Shown piece after piece: positions 1 through 13,115 of a stretch of 64,000 bases of DNA (position 1 is its first letter; each line of letters begins with the position of its first letter). Made by a program: the position numbers and the translations under genes. The stretch spans positions 1 through 64,000 of the forward strand of contig CAUYLG010052173.1 in the NCBI GenBank assembly GCA_963573385.1, in the 5' to 3' direction. Source of the DNA: Cacajao melanocephalus (lineage: Eukaryota; Chordata; Mammalia; Primates; Pitheciidae). Under the pieces are notes generated by a model. That model saw only the letters and a program-made list of their open reading frames with translations, made no database searches and had not been told where the DNA came from.

Positions 1-236
1 CCCAGCCGGAGTCGTCCCGTATACTCTGCGCCGAAAAGCGCCGTGCTGGGGCACCGGCAAAATAGCCGCGCCGGCCAAAAAAGTCGCGCTGGCGACCCGT
101 GTGGCTCCTCCGCCGGGAATCTCCTAGTCTGTGGGCAACAAAAATTCTTCTGAAAGTGCGGCTCGCTCTCTGCACTTTCACTGGGAGCTCCAATCCTGAG
201 CTGTTGTTAATCGGCCATCTTGGATCTCTCTCCGAC
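1..236 (-). mobile_element. LINE-1 5' end (5'UTR), antisense, continuing upstream of the window
   Basis: Read on the minus strand, the block starts near 236 with the L1-like opening CCAAGATGGCCGA (a YY1 site at 212-223), followed by ACAGCTC and GCTCCCAG blocks typical of young primate L1 5'UTRs. The region is rich in CpG (dense in 1-120), unlike the decayed flank. The element body would run leftward out of the window. Because the 5' end is present, the copy was not 5'-truncated. I could not place the subfamily; a New World monkey lineage L1 is possible. Confidence 0.7.
212..223 (-). promoter_or_regulatory. YY1 motif at L1 start
   Basis: CGGCCATCTTGG on +, i.e. CCAAGATGGCCG on -. In primate L1s a YY1 site at this spot helps fix the transcription start. 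Confidence 0.55.
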
Positions 237-2227
237 ACCATCCCTTTCTCTCATGGCCTAGTGGGATAGCCACTGATTAATTATTTAATTCATGTAGTAA
301 ATGCTGGAAAAAGAAAGTATTAATATAATGCGGTAAGAGGATGTATAACAGGGATCTCTGACCTCATTCAAGGAGTCAGGAAAGGCTTCTCTGAGAACCT
401 CTGGGCCTTTCTTAGAATACTGTTTTTAAATGTATAAAGTAGAATGCATAGAATTTACAAAGAAAGCAGTTATATTGAAATACAGTTATCAAAATATAAC
501 AACAAGGTTGTGATAAAATAATATTTATGTTTATAATGCATCATATAAAAAGATCAAAGGTACAAGTTTGATAACTTCCATAATTTTAAGTAGTGATGAG
601 CATAAATAGTGTTTCAAGGTATTTTGTAATGTGATAAGAAAATATGATTTCTGTTGGTGGCAAAGTCACAGACACTGCTACTCTAATTACTATTGCAGTT
701 TGTTACCTACGTTCATAAATGTAGAAAGCATTTATACATTTATAAATACATTCATAATTCAGTTAGAGGTTAGTGAAGATAAAGATGTCATTTTTCTCCA
801 TCCAAATTCATAGATTCCAGTGGGGAAAAAATATCTAAAACTTAGAACTAAAAGATGATTTTGTGACCTTTTAGTATCAAACTAGCGTATTGTATAAGAA
901 GCCACCTAAGGACCAGCTGTGCTTTAGAGGATGTAACTCTGTTTATTATTTTTTATGGCCCATACTTTGTAAAGTTAGGTGGGATGCAAATGATTTCTGT
1001 TTGGTAAAGAAGAGAAACACAAAGATTATTGCCCTGAAGGACATTAACCAGTTTGGTATCTAATGTAGCAATCTTATATCAGGATTAATCCTCTTTTTTA
1101 GGGTCTCTTATTAGTGAGTTAAGTAGAATTTTGAAATATGCTCAATACCTGTTTGTATGAGAATTAGGCTTTTAACATTTTAGAATTATACCTGACTACA
1201 GTTTAAGAACCACTGAGTGAGCAGGATGTAATGATGTATTACTCAGAAGAGAGGTCTGATCTGGAGGTGTTAATTTAGGGGTGCTGTTCAGGAGAGTGGG
1301 TGAAGTCACCTGGGGGACCATATAGGATAGGAAGAGAGGGTAGACTGAGTGAGCTGGGAACTTCAACATTTAAAGGCTGGGGAGAGGTGGGTTTACAAAG
1401 AAGGAAGGAATGATGGCCAGAGAGGCAGAAGGGAACCAAGTGTCCCCATCCGGTTCAGGAGGCCAAACAAGATGAGAACTGGAAGTGCCTGTAGGGTTTA
1501 TCTACAGGGAGGTCGTTATTGAGTCTTCACCAAGAGCCTTTTTGGTGGTGGTAGTGGGGGTCGGGGGTCAGATTTCAGAGGGATGAGAAAGGAGGGAGGA
1601 GGATGGGAGGAGTGGGGAAGATGGAAAATTCAGGCTGTGAGTGGAGAGAGGAGTGATGGGTCCAGAGAGAGGGTTTTTAAAAGATGAGTCCGTGGTGGGG
1701 TTTCTTCACCTTAAGGAGATATGTGTAAAACGGATTCCTGGGCTCCAGCCCCTTGAGATGTTTTTCTTCAAGAGTAAAGTCCAGGAATCTGTATTCTCAC
1801 AATAGTGAGCACTGTGGTGTAGCTACAAAACGAGATACCTTTCAAAGTTAATCTTAATGGCTGGTGGTATTTTGCCAACCAAGCTGGGTGCTCTTGATTG
1901 AGTGTGTGGCACCAGTTCTGCCCACATTGGAGCTGTGTCACCGTTGTCTGCTTGGTGTCACTTGGCCTGATCACATGCTTTTCTCTGAAGGGATGTGGGG
2001 GTTTGCAGACATGCTGGTAGCGGAGGGAAGATGGATCAGGTTGTCACTGTGGCTCTTTTCAGCAGGTCACACTCAATAGCTAGATTGGAAGGGACAGCAG
2101 ACTTGCCAGCCTCTTGAGTATTACTCTGGGTGGAGCATCAGGGAGTGGACGATGCTCCAGGGATGTCTGTGGGAACTATTCACATTGACAGGTGAAGAGA
2201 AAAGCATCAGATCTGTCCTTGTGGGGT

Positions 2228-2340
2228 CCTGGCTCTACTGTTTTAGGCTTGATCTGGGGCAAATCCCTTCTCTGAGCCTCAGTTTTCACATCTCTAAAGT
2301 GGGGATAGTACCACCTCCGCCTATACGCACTGATTGTTTG
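2228..2340 (+). repeat. MIR fragment
   Basis: Carries the MIR core order: GGGCAAATCCCTTCTCTGAG, CTCAGTTTTCACATCT, AAAGTGGGGATAGTACC. Confidence 0.65.
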
Positions 2341-3119
2341 CGACAATTTTTCAACTCCTGCAAGAGCAGTTATACATTTTACAGTATAACCCAGTACATA
2401 TTGGGTTCACTGAATGCATTGTGTTGCTACCTATTCTACCCACTGGTGTTTTCTAGTCAATGTAATTTTTAAAAAATGCTAGTGTGACTCACTGATTTTA
2501 TGACTAGACTCTTGTGTTGAGACCTGAAGGGTAGAAACAGTGACTTAAGACTCCCAGCTTTAGAGGTTGAAATGAGATAATATGTGTAAAAGCACGGATG
2601 TACACTGTGGCTCACGAGCACTGAGTTGTTATTTTCTTATCAGTTGGCAGAGCTTGGAGGCAGAGTTGATTTCCAGAGTTGGAATTCACCTGCTCTTCCT
2701 CCCTCCCTGCTGCCTAATTCAATGTTCCCTCTACCATTCTTCCTCGTTAACAGGCCTGGCATACCAAGCTGGCAGTGATCCAGAGCCCTCTTGGCTCAAG
2801 AAGAGGTTTTCCAAAACATTAAAAGCTTTAGGGACTTAAGTCCTGGCTAAATGCACTGCAGTTGCAATTTCAGGATAAGAAAATCTGTTTTCATAAGCTC
2901 TCAGATAAGTTGCCCTGCCCCTGAATTGTCCATTGTTGACAGCCACATTTGTGCTGTGGGGAATACAAGAGGGGAGAAACTGTGCTGCCTAGCCCCAAAT
3001 ATAAGGTGTGGCTTTTTAAAGGAAGCGAAATGTAAGAAATGCAGCTGGCTTCGTATTTACAACAGCAAACAGTAAAGTGTGTGTGGCTCTGGGAATCTGT
3101 CTTCCTTACCCTCCAACTC

Positions 3120-3335
3120 TGGTGCTGGAGTCTGTCAGACTTGGATCTGAATCACAGCTCTCTTACTTGCTGTGTGACCTTTAGCAAATTTCTTAACTCC
3201 TCTTAGTCTCAGGTTATTTATCTACAAAATGGGTACAATAAAAGTGCTTACTTCATACGCTTGTCAAGATAATTCAGTTAGATAACACAGGAACTGCTTA
3301 TCTCAGCTGGCCACACAATAAGCACTCTACTTTCG
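3120..3335 (+). repeat. MIR element
   Basis: Nearly full MIR: TTACTTGCTGTGTGACC, then AAATTTCTTAACTCCTC, TACAAAATGGGTACAATA and a tail ending in CACACAATAAGCACTC. Confidence 0.8.
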
Positions 3336-3515
3336 GCTGTTATTGTTATCGTGGGCTAATCCCTAGGCCCTGGATTTGGAATTAAAGAATCCCCTCCTGG
3401 GTTCTGTTCCTTGCCAGGTGCTTATGGATTTCTCTTTGTTAATAAGCACAGTTAGTTCCCTTAGCTGCTACTAGCCAAGGGTCTTACGTCCCAGGGCTAG
3501 CCTCCTCCTCTCCCA

Positions 3516-3538
3516 CCACACACACACACACACACACA
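3516..3538 (+). repeat. (CA)n microsatellite
   Basis: About 11 CA units, then AAAACAATATC. Confidence 0.95.
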
Positions 3539-4049
3539 AAACAATATCACCATCATTCAGGGACTCATGGTGCTTAGTTTTATTTCAGAGGCTGCTGGGT
3601 AGACATTTGAACCTTGGGAACATCGGTGGTGAGATCCCCAAGCTTGATTTAAGCTTAGGCCTTCACTCTTTGTGAAGAATGGTGTTTAGCTATGGTGGCT
3701 CCTGGCAGATGCTTAAAATTTACCCTTTTAAGGGGCATACAGTATGTATATTTTAAAATTAGTGTTCTTTCTTACATCTCTCATCAAAACCATTCTACAA
3801 GTATTTGCTAGGTATGTGTTGCATGCCAAGTACTTTGCAGATTCCATATAATAGTCATGAAGAAAAGCAAACCACGCAATGTCACATGAACCGAGGTGAG
3901 ACAGTTCAGCTATCAGTGCAGAAGGACAGATAAGCACTGCACATATGTGGGAAAGGGCACCAAGCAAGCGCTAGGTGGGGAGGAATCAGAAGGCCCAGGC
4001 AAGAGCTGGGGGCAGTATCTGGCTGTGTTCTGGAAGCCTCTTTCTTTCC

Positions 4050-4660
4050 TTTCTTTTTTTTAGGCAAGTTATTTTCCTTATAACTTGTATTTTGAAATAA
4101 TATCAAATTTATAGAAGAATTGCAAGAAGAATCCAAAGGATTCTCATATGCCCTTTATCTTGATTCCACAAATATTAATATTTTATCACATTTGTTTTTA
4201 TCTTACTCTTCCTCTACATATTTAAATTTATATATGATGTTTCTTTGCCCTCTAAATAGTATTTCCTAAAACACAAAGATATCCTCTTATGTAAGCATAG
4301 TGCAATGATCAAAACTAGGAAGGTAGTATTTGGTTTAGGACCCAAACCAGAATCACACACTGCATTTAATTGTCCTTCTTTAGTTTCCTTTAATCTGGAA
4401 TAGTTCCTCAGGTTCTGTCTTTTGTGACCTTAACATTTTTAAAGAATTTTCCTCAATTTGGTTTTTGATGATGTTTTCATTCAGTGCATTGTTATCAGGG
4501 GGCACCCAATGTCAATTTGACCCTTTACTGGTGGTGTTAATGTTGGTCCCTTAGTTGAGAGGGTTTCTGCCATATTTCCCTTCTGTAAAGTCACATTTTC
4601 TGGTGGGGAGATACTTTGAGATAGTTAATTATTTTCATAATGGTAGCCAAATGGTGGTAA
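4050..4660 (+). repeat. Old L1M 3' region fragment
   Basis: Matches remembered L1M 3' end blocks in order: AATTTATAGAAGAATTGCAAG, TATTTCCTAAAACA, TAGTTTCCTTTAATCTGGAA, and TGGTGGGGAGATACTTTGAG. Heavily diverged. Confidence 0.6.
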
Positions 4661-4729
4661 TTTTTTTCTTTAAACATTTAAATTGGACATGCTTATTATG
4701 GCAAGTTGAAAAATAGAGAAAGGGGAAGA

Positions 4730-5215
4730 ATAAATACTATCCAAGGGCAAATCCTCAGTGTTTTTCTAAGCATACGTTTGCTCACTTATAGTAGTGGATA
4801 TACCACATATATTTTGAATTCTATCTTTAAAGATAACATTAAAGCAAATATTTTTGCATTGTGAAGTCTTTAAAAACACCATTTAAATAAAATGCCATCT
4901 GAATGACTTATTCTTCTATTGAGTGGTTTACTCTAGTTTTTGTAACCATTCCATTGTTGCTGGACATTCAGGTTGTGTATAGATTTTAACTCTTACAAGT
5001 AGGATAGTTGTGAGTCATATCTGTGTCAAATATCTGCTGATTTCTTCAGGACACATTCCTAGAAGTGGAATTACCATGTCAAAGAGCATAAATACTTTAG
5101 AGATACATGATAAATTACGCCAGCTACCTTTCCAAAAGAATTGTACTGGTTGAGGTTTCTGCCAGCAGTGTATAACAGTTGGGCTCCATATTTTAAGAGA
5201 TTCACTAATGGTGTT
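4730..5215 (+). repeat. Old L1M 3' fragment
   Basis: Shows the L1M 3' pattern CCATTGTTGCTGGACATTCAGG, CCTAGAAGTGGAATTACC and GCCAGCAGTGTATAACAG. Confidence 0.55.
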
Positions 5216-5545
5216 TCTCAGTCTTTTATTTTTTTAAACTGTGACCCACCATTGAAGATTTGTGTTGAGATTAATTTCCTATATTTTTGAATTATGAGAG
5301 CTTAGGTATTTATTTCTAAAAATAAATTATGGTATAAAATGGCACATTACTCTTTTCAAGCTATAACAGTCTGGAACAGAGCATTGGGAAGAGGTCTGAG
5401 AATCACTGAGATGGTGGTGTCTAGGGAAGATCGTTCATGACAGTGGGGGATTTGAGGTCACATGTGGGTAATTAGGATATTTCACCTAGAGAATCCTAAA
5501 AGAGACATGTTTGCTGTCTTTAGAGTGTGATAGGCTGACAGATGG

Positions 5546-5591
<46 letters not shown>
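5546..5591 (+). repeat. (TG)n microsatellite
   Basis: About 23 uninterrupted TG units, the longest pure dinucleotide run in the window; likely polymorphic. Confidence 0.95.
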
Positions 5592-5592
<1 letters not shown>

Positions 5593-7751
5593 GGAGGGGG
5601 GGAATTTAACGTTCCTAATGAGGAGCTTTCCAAGATGATATGGGTGTGGTATAGGACATGGAACTTCTATATATTAGCATGTTGAGTTCCCACAGCCTTC
5701 TGGGTCCACCTGAGTTGAGCAGTCTCAGGAGATTTTGAGTCCCTGGCTCTGGAGGGCTACCTGGAAACTGCAGATGCTATGTGAGGAATTTTGAGGGGAT
5801 TTCTATATTTGTGGGAAACCAATTAGCCCAACTCAAATCTGAATGGAAAGAGATGTCCTGGCTTCTCTGTCTCCAGCAGTAGCCCTCTTACCAGAAAAGG
5901 GCTGGGATAAGGAAACTGGAGAGTTCCCTGGCTAATTCTTCCTTCATTTGTGGGTAGCTCACACCAGGTGACCCAGGTACCTGATAAGAAAAGGCACACT
6001 GAAAATTTGGGCTACTAGGAAGAACACTGGTTAAATCCATCCCTTGACAGTCTCTCTGTCTCCTTCCTTCTAAATAAAATATCTAAAGTTTAATGCATGG
6101 TTTGGTGCTTGAGGCACTTTGAAATATCCCAATTGGAACAGATGTTTGTATTTCTTTCTAGTTAAAGCTTTTGTGCAGTGAGCACTCAAGATCTATCTGT
6201 ATGTGTACCAGAAGACCCGGAATGAGAACACCTTAAAAAGATCATTTATTTCACTCAGGTAGAAGCCTGCACAGGGATATTCCAGGGCCAGGTTATCCCT
6301 CCATGGTGTCAGGGACCCAGTTAACGTCTGTTTTGTTAGCTCCTCTTTAGCAGGTCCTTCCTCCTCATTTTCTCAAGGTGGCTACTTGAGTTCCAGCCAT
6401 CTTGTCCAAATTCCAGCTGGCAGGAATGAGGCAGGGACTAGGAAGACTCATCAGATGCCTGTTAGGGACAATTTCTAAAAGTTGCCACATCACACTTATG
6501 CTTATATTCCAGGGGCTGGAACATGGCCACATTTGCTGCAAGGGAGACTGAGAGGTGAGGTTTTTATTTCGAGTGGCCACATGCCCAGGGAAGCCAATGG
6601 TTTCTTCACAAGGTGTGATTACCTCATAGTACTTCTCTGGTAGTGGTCATGAGAATAGGTTTACCAAATGATAGGATTGTAAAGGATTTTGGAAATCGCT
6701 TTCAGTTCCTCAGTTTTCCAGAGGGGGAAGCAGACTTGGAGGAGGAGTGATGACAACCAGTAATAATCGAAGTCAGCACAAAACTTGGGCTTCTGACTCC
6801 AAGTACAGTGCTCTTTCTGCCCAACCACGAGCTCTAAATTCTCAGCCTGCTCAAGTTCTTTGACCTTGGATTTAGGGCCACATCTGTTTTCTCAGGTCCT
6901 CATCTTTTCCCTGAGTCCCTTTAGTACCAGCTTCTTATGAGTCTAGACTTAGATTCTGACATTTCAAAACTATTTTGAGCAAAATGTGGGTTAAACTAAA
7001 TTAAACCCATTTCTTCCCAGTTCTCAACATAAGGGTATCTTTTTTTCAGGTGACAGAGCAAGAGAGATCGAATCCCACCTTCACCCTTTTTCCTCAATGT
7101 TAAGCTTCTGTTCCCAAATCTCCCTCCTTTAGCAAGCAGCTTTTACATAATTGAATATCTCTTCCTCCACGTCTGCATTGAATAGTAAATCTATAATGAC
7201 AGACGGCTTTGCCAGTTATAGAGAATGTGAGGGTGCTGGCACGCGCCCCAGAGACGAGGAGCTTTTTAAAGCTGAGGTGTAATGTGGTAAGGACTGTTCT
7301 CCCTGATTATCTTCCAGCGTGCTGGGACTCTTATCTCTTTAGTCTGATGGTGCTGCTGGGTGGCGACCAGCCTCATTAAGTGAGGTAAGTGAAGAGAGGA
7401 GTTTGTGTGTGCTACGTTAGCAGATGGAGAGGACCACATACTTCCTGCACACAGTCTCTGGCTGGGAACAGACCTGGGCTGATTGCCACACGTAGGATCT
7501 TCATGCTCTCGGCCCCAGGAACCTTGGGAGACTCCAAGATCTGCTGGGCTTGCAGAAAGCAGAGGGTTAGTCTAAACCCCTGCTGGAACCCTCCTTGCCC
7601 TGGGATTCTGGGAGACGGGGGATTCTACTGGTTGCTTCGGCAGGCCCTGCCTTGGAAGGAGATACTCCTTTTCTGCGTGGGTTGTGGCATCCATTGTAGC
7701 AGTCCAGGGAGTTTGTGAGGTTTAGAGAAGGCCTCAACCCCATAAGAATGA

Positions 7752-7940
7752 GTCAGGAGGCCCAAGTTCTAGTCCTGGCTCTGTTACTCACCTACGGTGT
7801 GACCTTGGTAATTAATATAACCTCTCTGAGCCTCAGTTTCCTCATCTGTAGGATGAGGCAAGTACCCGCCCACTGGGGTATTGTGAGAGGTAAATGAGTT
7901 AATGGGTATGAAACCTGGGAAGCGTGCTCTAAATGTGCTA
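7752..7940 (+). repeat. MIR element
   Basis: CCTGGCTCTGTTACTCACC, GAGCCTCAGTTTCCTCATCT, ATTGTGAGAGGTAAATGAG in MIR order. Confidence 0.8.
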
Positions 7941-8194
7941 TGTGACCTCTTGGTCTGGGTCACTGTGCAGCTGGTGATGATTCAGGTTTTCTGGTGGCTG
8001 AATGTGTGTACATGTTCACTCTTTCCTGCCTGGACCTGCTGCCCTGCCTGATTGCAGCCAGGGCCCCTGGAGAGGAAGAGGTGGTTCCCACGTTACTGCT
8101 GTCCTTGCTCCCCTTGTAAGTTGTCTCACTAATAAAGAGAAGTACGATTATTCTGTGCTTCTGCACGCCAAACTTTGTTAGATTCTTTGTCATT

Positions 8195-8385
8195 TTCCCC
8201 CTCATGTAGTCCTGAGCCACCCTGCAAGGCGGGCATTGGTATTCTCCTCTCCACCTTGTAGGTGGGGAGTTGACACTCAGATGTCTAGTAACAGGCCTGA
8301 GGTCATCTTACTGCAAATAGTGACACCTGGATTTACCCTGGGTCTGTCTGACTCCTGAGCCTGTGCTCTTTCTGTGGTATCTGGA
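8195..8385 (-). repeat. MIR-like fragment
   Basis: Reverse MIR pattern: CTTGTAGGTGGGGAGTTGACA, AGGTCATCTTACTGCAAAT, and GACTCCTGAGCCTGTGCTC. Confidence 0.55.
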
Positions 8386-10009
8386 AGACTGCAGAGGGAG
8401 GAGAAGAGAGTGGGCTTCTAAGTGGGATGGTGGTTTGTGTGGCAGGCCCTGAATGAGCAGACACCTGTTACAGAGCACTGCAGGGGGTCTGGAAGATGAG
8501 GAAGGAACTCAGTCTCCACCCCATTGCCTCCAGCCATGGCAGAGGGGGCAGTGAGGACCTCTGTGCTGGGCACTCTGGTGCTGCTGGGCTCTGAAGAGAG
8601 CTTGTACTCTGATGGCAGGGGAGGAATTGGGTGGTGGAAGGGAACTGGTGTTCCAGAGGGAGGGGTGCAATGAAACTCTGTGAGGGGGTTTGGAGGTTGG
8701 GGGCATTGGTGTTCTGAGAGTGATGTGCTGGGTGGCTGATAATAGGCAGGACCTGGCATTGGGGGCCTCTATTTCCCAGCAGCAGAAAGGGGGAAAGCCA
8801 TTTTCCTGGCAGCATTCTGCCCTGCACCAGGGAGATGTTTTATGGGTCTCAGTCCAGCCAGCGGGGGCAGCTCAGCCCTGATGTAAATACTGGTAAAGCT
8901 GAGGGTTGGTGAGCAGAAAGAAAGCAATTATTGGAGAAGGTCAGAAGGAGTTTGCATGGTGAACAAAGGGGATCTTTTTCCTCTCCTCTACCTCTAGAGC
9001 AATTGACTTCGAATGTAAAGAGCCTGCCAAGCCCAGAAAGAGTGCCGTGGCTGGCATGGAATCCTGGCTGCCTTTGGAAGCACTTCTCAAATCCTGCCCT
9101 TTCCCCACAAAGGGCTTGACAATGGAGCAGATCGTTTGTGCATCATTAACATTGTTATTGTTGCGGTAGTTATTGTTGTTATCAAGGTTTGTCGGTTGTG
9201 ACTTACAAAGTGCAGTAAGGCTCTTGGCAAGGCGCTCTGAGGCTTGCTGGGACTGCTTCTTAAGGAAAGGGAGGAGCGTGCACATTGGAAAGGTTAAAAC
9301 GGACTGAAGCAGAGGAGAAAGGAGAATGTTAAGTGGCAGGAGGAAAGTCCCCTTGGGCTTATGGGGAGGGAGGAAAGGGCTCCCATTTGTCTGCCTCTGT
9401 GGTTGTTTGCTAGGGTGAGGGTCTGTCTGAGGCCAGACACAGAGGTGCCTTCCATCCTTCCCTTTCTCAGAAGCCCAGTTAGTGTCTTAGCTCTTTGGAC
9501 CTCATCTCCCTGGATTCTCCCTGAATCAACCTATCCAGATTATTTTTCCTCTCTCATTCTCAGATCCTGCCACTCTAGGCAAACCCTGCTTCTCCTAGCA
9601 CACTAACACCCACACGCCCCCATCTTCACGGGAGAGAACCCATCCTTCTTATGAACCTGTGGCACCGCCTTGCACCATCTGATTATCACCCCAGCTCCTG
9701 TGCTGGGTAGACTTTCTCTCCTCTGCAGCCTCGCTTCCAGCTCCCGCCACATGTACCACTGACATTCTCTCCAGTGTTCCTGCGGACTTCACAGCCTTTG
9801 GCCGTTTCCCAGCCCCTCCACACTCTGGATCACTACCTTTCCTTTAGAAGTGTCCCCTCCCTGGTCTCTGTGGATGCAGCCCTCCCCATCTCCCTCTTGG
9901 TCCTGCCTCCTCCCTCACTGAGGGTGTTTCCTGTCTCCTCCCTCTGAGCCCAGCCTATGGGGACTTCATTTACTTGGTGGCTCACCCTGCAACCTGGAGG
10001 ACGCCTGTA

Positions 10010-10580
10010 TTTGATGCCTTACTGTCCACCTGTGCAAAACCTGAGCCTATTATCTTCCTCAATATAAGAGAAAAGCCCCCTCCACTGCTGCTTCTCCGTT
10101 CTTCCTTCTTTGGCTGTCGTTCCAGCCTCCCAACCCAGAATTCTGGGAGTCACTTTAGACTTTTTTTCTCTTTCTTCCTCACTTACCTATGAATAGTCAT
10201 TGGGTTTTGTTGTTTTTCCCTCTGAGGCTTTTGCATTGATCCATGTTTCTTCACTTGGGCAGCCGCCCAGCAAGGCTCTCCACCTCTGGCCTCCCTGGCT
10301 GCTGCCCAGTGTGAGGTCACGGCCAGATGAGTCTCAACAAAACCGTATTCAACCTTTCACTCCCCTGCTAACTGGGTAGGGATGCTTCCCACTTTCTTCT
10401 TGTACCAGGCCAGGCCCTTGGGCAGGCTTTTAAGTGCCCAGCCTGCCCCTCTACCTTCTGGCATGCTTCAGCCCAGACCACCCCCCGCCCTGAGCTCTGG
10501 TCTGTCTGGTTTCCCTTGTCCCTTCTGGGCCTCCCAAAGGCTGCTGTGGACTCACCCATCACATGCTGATAGTGGGTGAT
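10010..10580. repeat. L2-like remnant
   Basis: Scattered blocks resemble the L2 3' half, such as CCAGAATTCTGGGAGTCACTT and CCCCTGCTAACTGG. Much decayed, so orientation and limits are uncertain. Confidence 0.35.
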
Positions 10581-11634
10581 CTCTGCTAAGGTCAGGAGTG
10601 TGGTAACAAGTATAATTTGTCATGTTTATAATACTGGGCAAACATTTCCTGAGGGCTTTTCAATGGGCCAGGTCCTGTGCGGGGTCCCTGTGTCCTCCAG
10701 AGCTCTTAATCTTGGGAGTGGGGGTGAGGGTAGGGAGGAGATGGACCCTTCATAAGCTTCAAAACCGGCTTGACTGTGGGTGATACCCAGTGTGAGCCCC
10801 AGCATCATGCCCAGTGATGGTTTTCAAGCAAAGTAAATTTGCTCAGCCCGTTTCTGGTTGGGCTTAACTTCTCTACTGCATGACGCCGAACGCTGGGTGT
10901 GGGGCTTGGCTGGCTAGCTGGAAAGTGGTTTGTTTAATCTCAGTGCCCTTGGTTAGATGACCTGAGGGATGGACTGTGTTTTATGGGAAGGAAGCTGAGG
11001 GTGTGCTGTGAGCCCCAGGCTCTCGTGGTTTCTCTTGTAGACATTTTGCTGTCACTGCAGCTCAGCTGCATGCAGCACTGCCTGGGCAGGTGAGCACTGG
11101 GCTCACCCTCCCTCCTGCCTTCTCTTTTCCTTCTACCCAGTTCCAGAAGTGTGAGTGGCTACCAGCCTCAGGAGGTGCTGGGCTACAGGTCAAAGTCCTG
11201 AGGCAGTTGCTGCTCTCCACTGGTCGGATTATCTGAGGATTAAAACAGAGCAGTGAGGCAATGTGTTTTTCCAACAGATTATTTTTTTTCCCCTTTGATC
11301 ATGTGCATTGAGCTGTGGAGTTTTCAGTCTGAAGTCCATTAGCTCCCTGGGAACAGTAGGGTAACATGTAATAATAATAAAGTTTAGCAGACATTTTTGG
11401 GGAGCTTTTAAGGTGGCCTGCATAAGGGCAGTGGGTCCTCAGGCATTTTACCATGCTCTGCAGGATGTAGTGAGGGAGAAATCATTCCTCGACTTCCTCC
11501 TGGTTCGTTTTACTCTGGGGAGAGAGAACCTTTGAATTCCAGTGGCAGATTATATTTAGAAACACTAGAATATGGTCATCTTTCAGTTTTCTTCTCTGCT
11601 GAGATGGAAGTTTATGTTACATATTATGGTAACT

Positions 11635-11835
11635 GATACTCTCAAAGTGCTTTCTGATTTATAAAACACGTTCAGTAAATTACCCCATTTCATCCTCACA
11701 GCAATCCCACGAGGGAAGTATCATTATCTCTATGTCAGACAGGAGTCACTAAGCCTCTAAAAGGTTGAGTGGCATTGGCTAGGCATCTTAGCTATTGAGT
11801 GGTATGGCTCAGACTCAATTCAAGACTTCTGGCTG
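11635..11835 (-). repeat. MIR element, reverse
   Basis: CCCCATTTCATCCTCACAG, CCACGAGGGAAGTATCATTA and GGTTGAGTGGCATTGGCTAG follow the reverse MIR order. Confidence 0.65.
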
Positions 11836-11939
11836 CAAAGAGGCAAGGGGCTGAGAAGGCATGAGCATATTAGAAAGACTGGGATTCAGATCCTGGCTCT
11901 ACTTATTAGCTACGTAATTTTGGTCAGATTATTTTTTAA

Positions 11940-13115
11940 AAATTTTTTTCTGACAGAAATTAAAACTCCTCTCAGTTTGATCAATCATATCAAATAAGCT
12001 ATGGTTGCCTCTTTTTATTGACCACATTCCTCCATGAGCTCTGTCCTCTCTCTGTTCTGGTCTGATTGCTCTGCAGGCTGTTGAACAGTTGTCCTGGGAT
12101 TTCTCATTACCATCAACATGGTAATCCTCTTGCCTTTCTCTTTCATTGAATTCTTTGTTTCCTAGTTTCTATGTCTCTAATTTTTCATTTATTTTTTGTT
12201 TTAGTGGAAAATGAGTCCCAGTATCTTTCTGAGAAAGGGTACACTGGTGGTAAATTTTATATATCTTATATCTTTTGTCTGTTCAAGTAAGTTTATTTTC
12301 ATGATTGCTGGATAGTTTGGCTGGTTATAGAATTCCAGTTAGAAATTATTTCCCTTGAGAATTGTGAAGCCAGCACGTCATTGTCTTTTGTGTGCTGTTG
12401 AACACTCTTTGCCAATTCTGATTCCTGATCTTTTGTATGTTGTATTTTTTTTTCTTTGAAATGGTTAGGATCTCCCCTTTGTCAGTAGTATTCTGAAAGT
12501 TTTCAATGATGTATTTTGGTAAGAGTATTTTTATTCATGATACTGGGCCTCGACAACTGAAGACTCATATCCTTCAGTTTTGGGACATTTTCTTGAATTA
12601 TTATTTTAAATTTATTTGCTTTTTTTAGAGATTGGGTCTCACTGTTGCCCAGCCTGGCCATGAACTCCTGGGCTCAAATAATTCTACTGCTTCAGCCTTC
12701 TGAGTAGTTGGAACTTCAGGCATGAGACACTGGCAGGCTTTGAATTAATTTTTTGATAATTTCTTTTCCTTTGTTTTTTTGTTTCCCTGGAGTTCCTTTA
12801 ATTTGGCTCTTATGCTTAATGGGTCCATTCTCTTATTTTTCTTAAGCCCTTTTTAATTTATTGATCTTTGTGTTGTATTTTCTAGATTTTTTTTTTCAAT
12901 TCTACTTCCAACCCTCATTATTTCTGTGATAGTTTTTCATGATTCTCTTTGAGTATTTCTTTTTCTTTATAACATTCTATTCTTATGGATATACCATTTT
13001 ATTTCTCTGATAATAATTTTCTTGTTTTCTTCTATTCTTTTAATTTTCTATTTCTTCTACATTTTATCTTTCCATTGGTTTGTTCTGGTCTCTGTCTTTT
13101 GTAACTGGTGAACCT
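11940..13115. repeat. AT-rich old L1 (L1M/HAL1-like) region
   Basis: Long T-rich stretch with TGGCTGGTTATAGAATTCCAG, TGGGACATTTTCTTGAATTA and TCTTATGCTTAATGGGTCC, resembling old L1 sequence. It is interrupted by a half-Alu. Assignment is by impression. Confidence 0.45.
12619..12745 (-). repeat. FLAM (free left Alu monomer), antisense
   Basis: GGTCTCACTGTTGCCCAG, TGAACTCCTGGGCTCAAAT and TTCAGGCATGAGACACTGG cover a single Alu monomer. Confidence 0.75.

Noticed and set aside
1..236. CpG-rich start of the window as the PDIA5 promoter or CpG island
   Set aside because: The order of blocks and the CCAAGATGGCCG motif on the minus strand fit an L1 5'UTR; no exon 1 coding sequence or donor follows.
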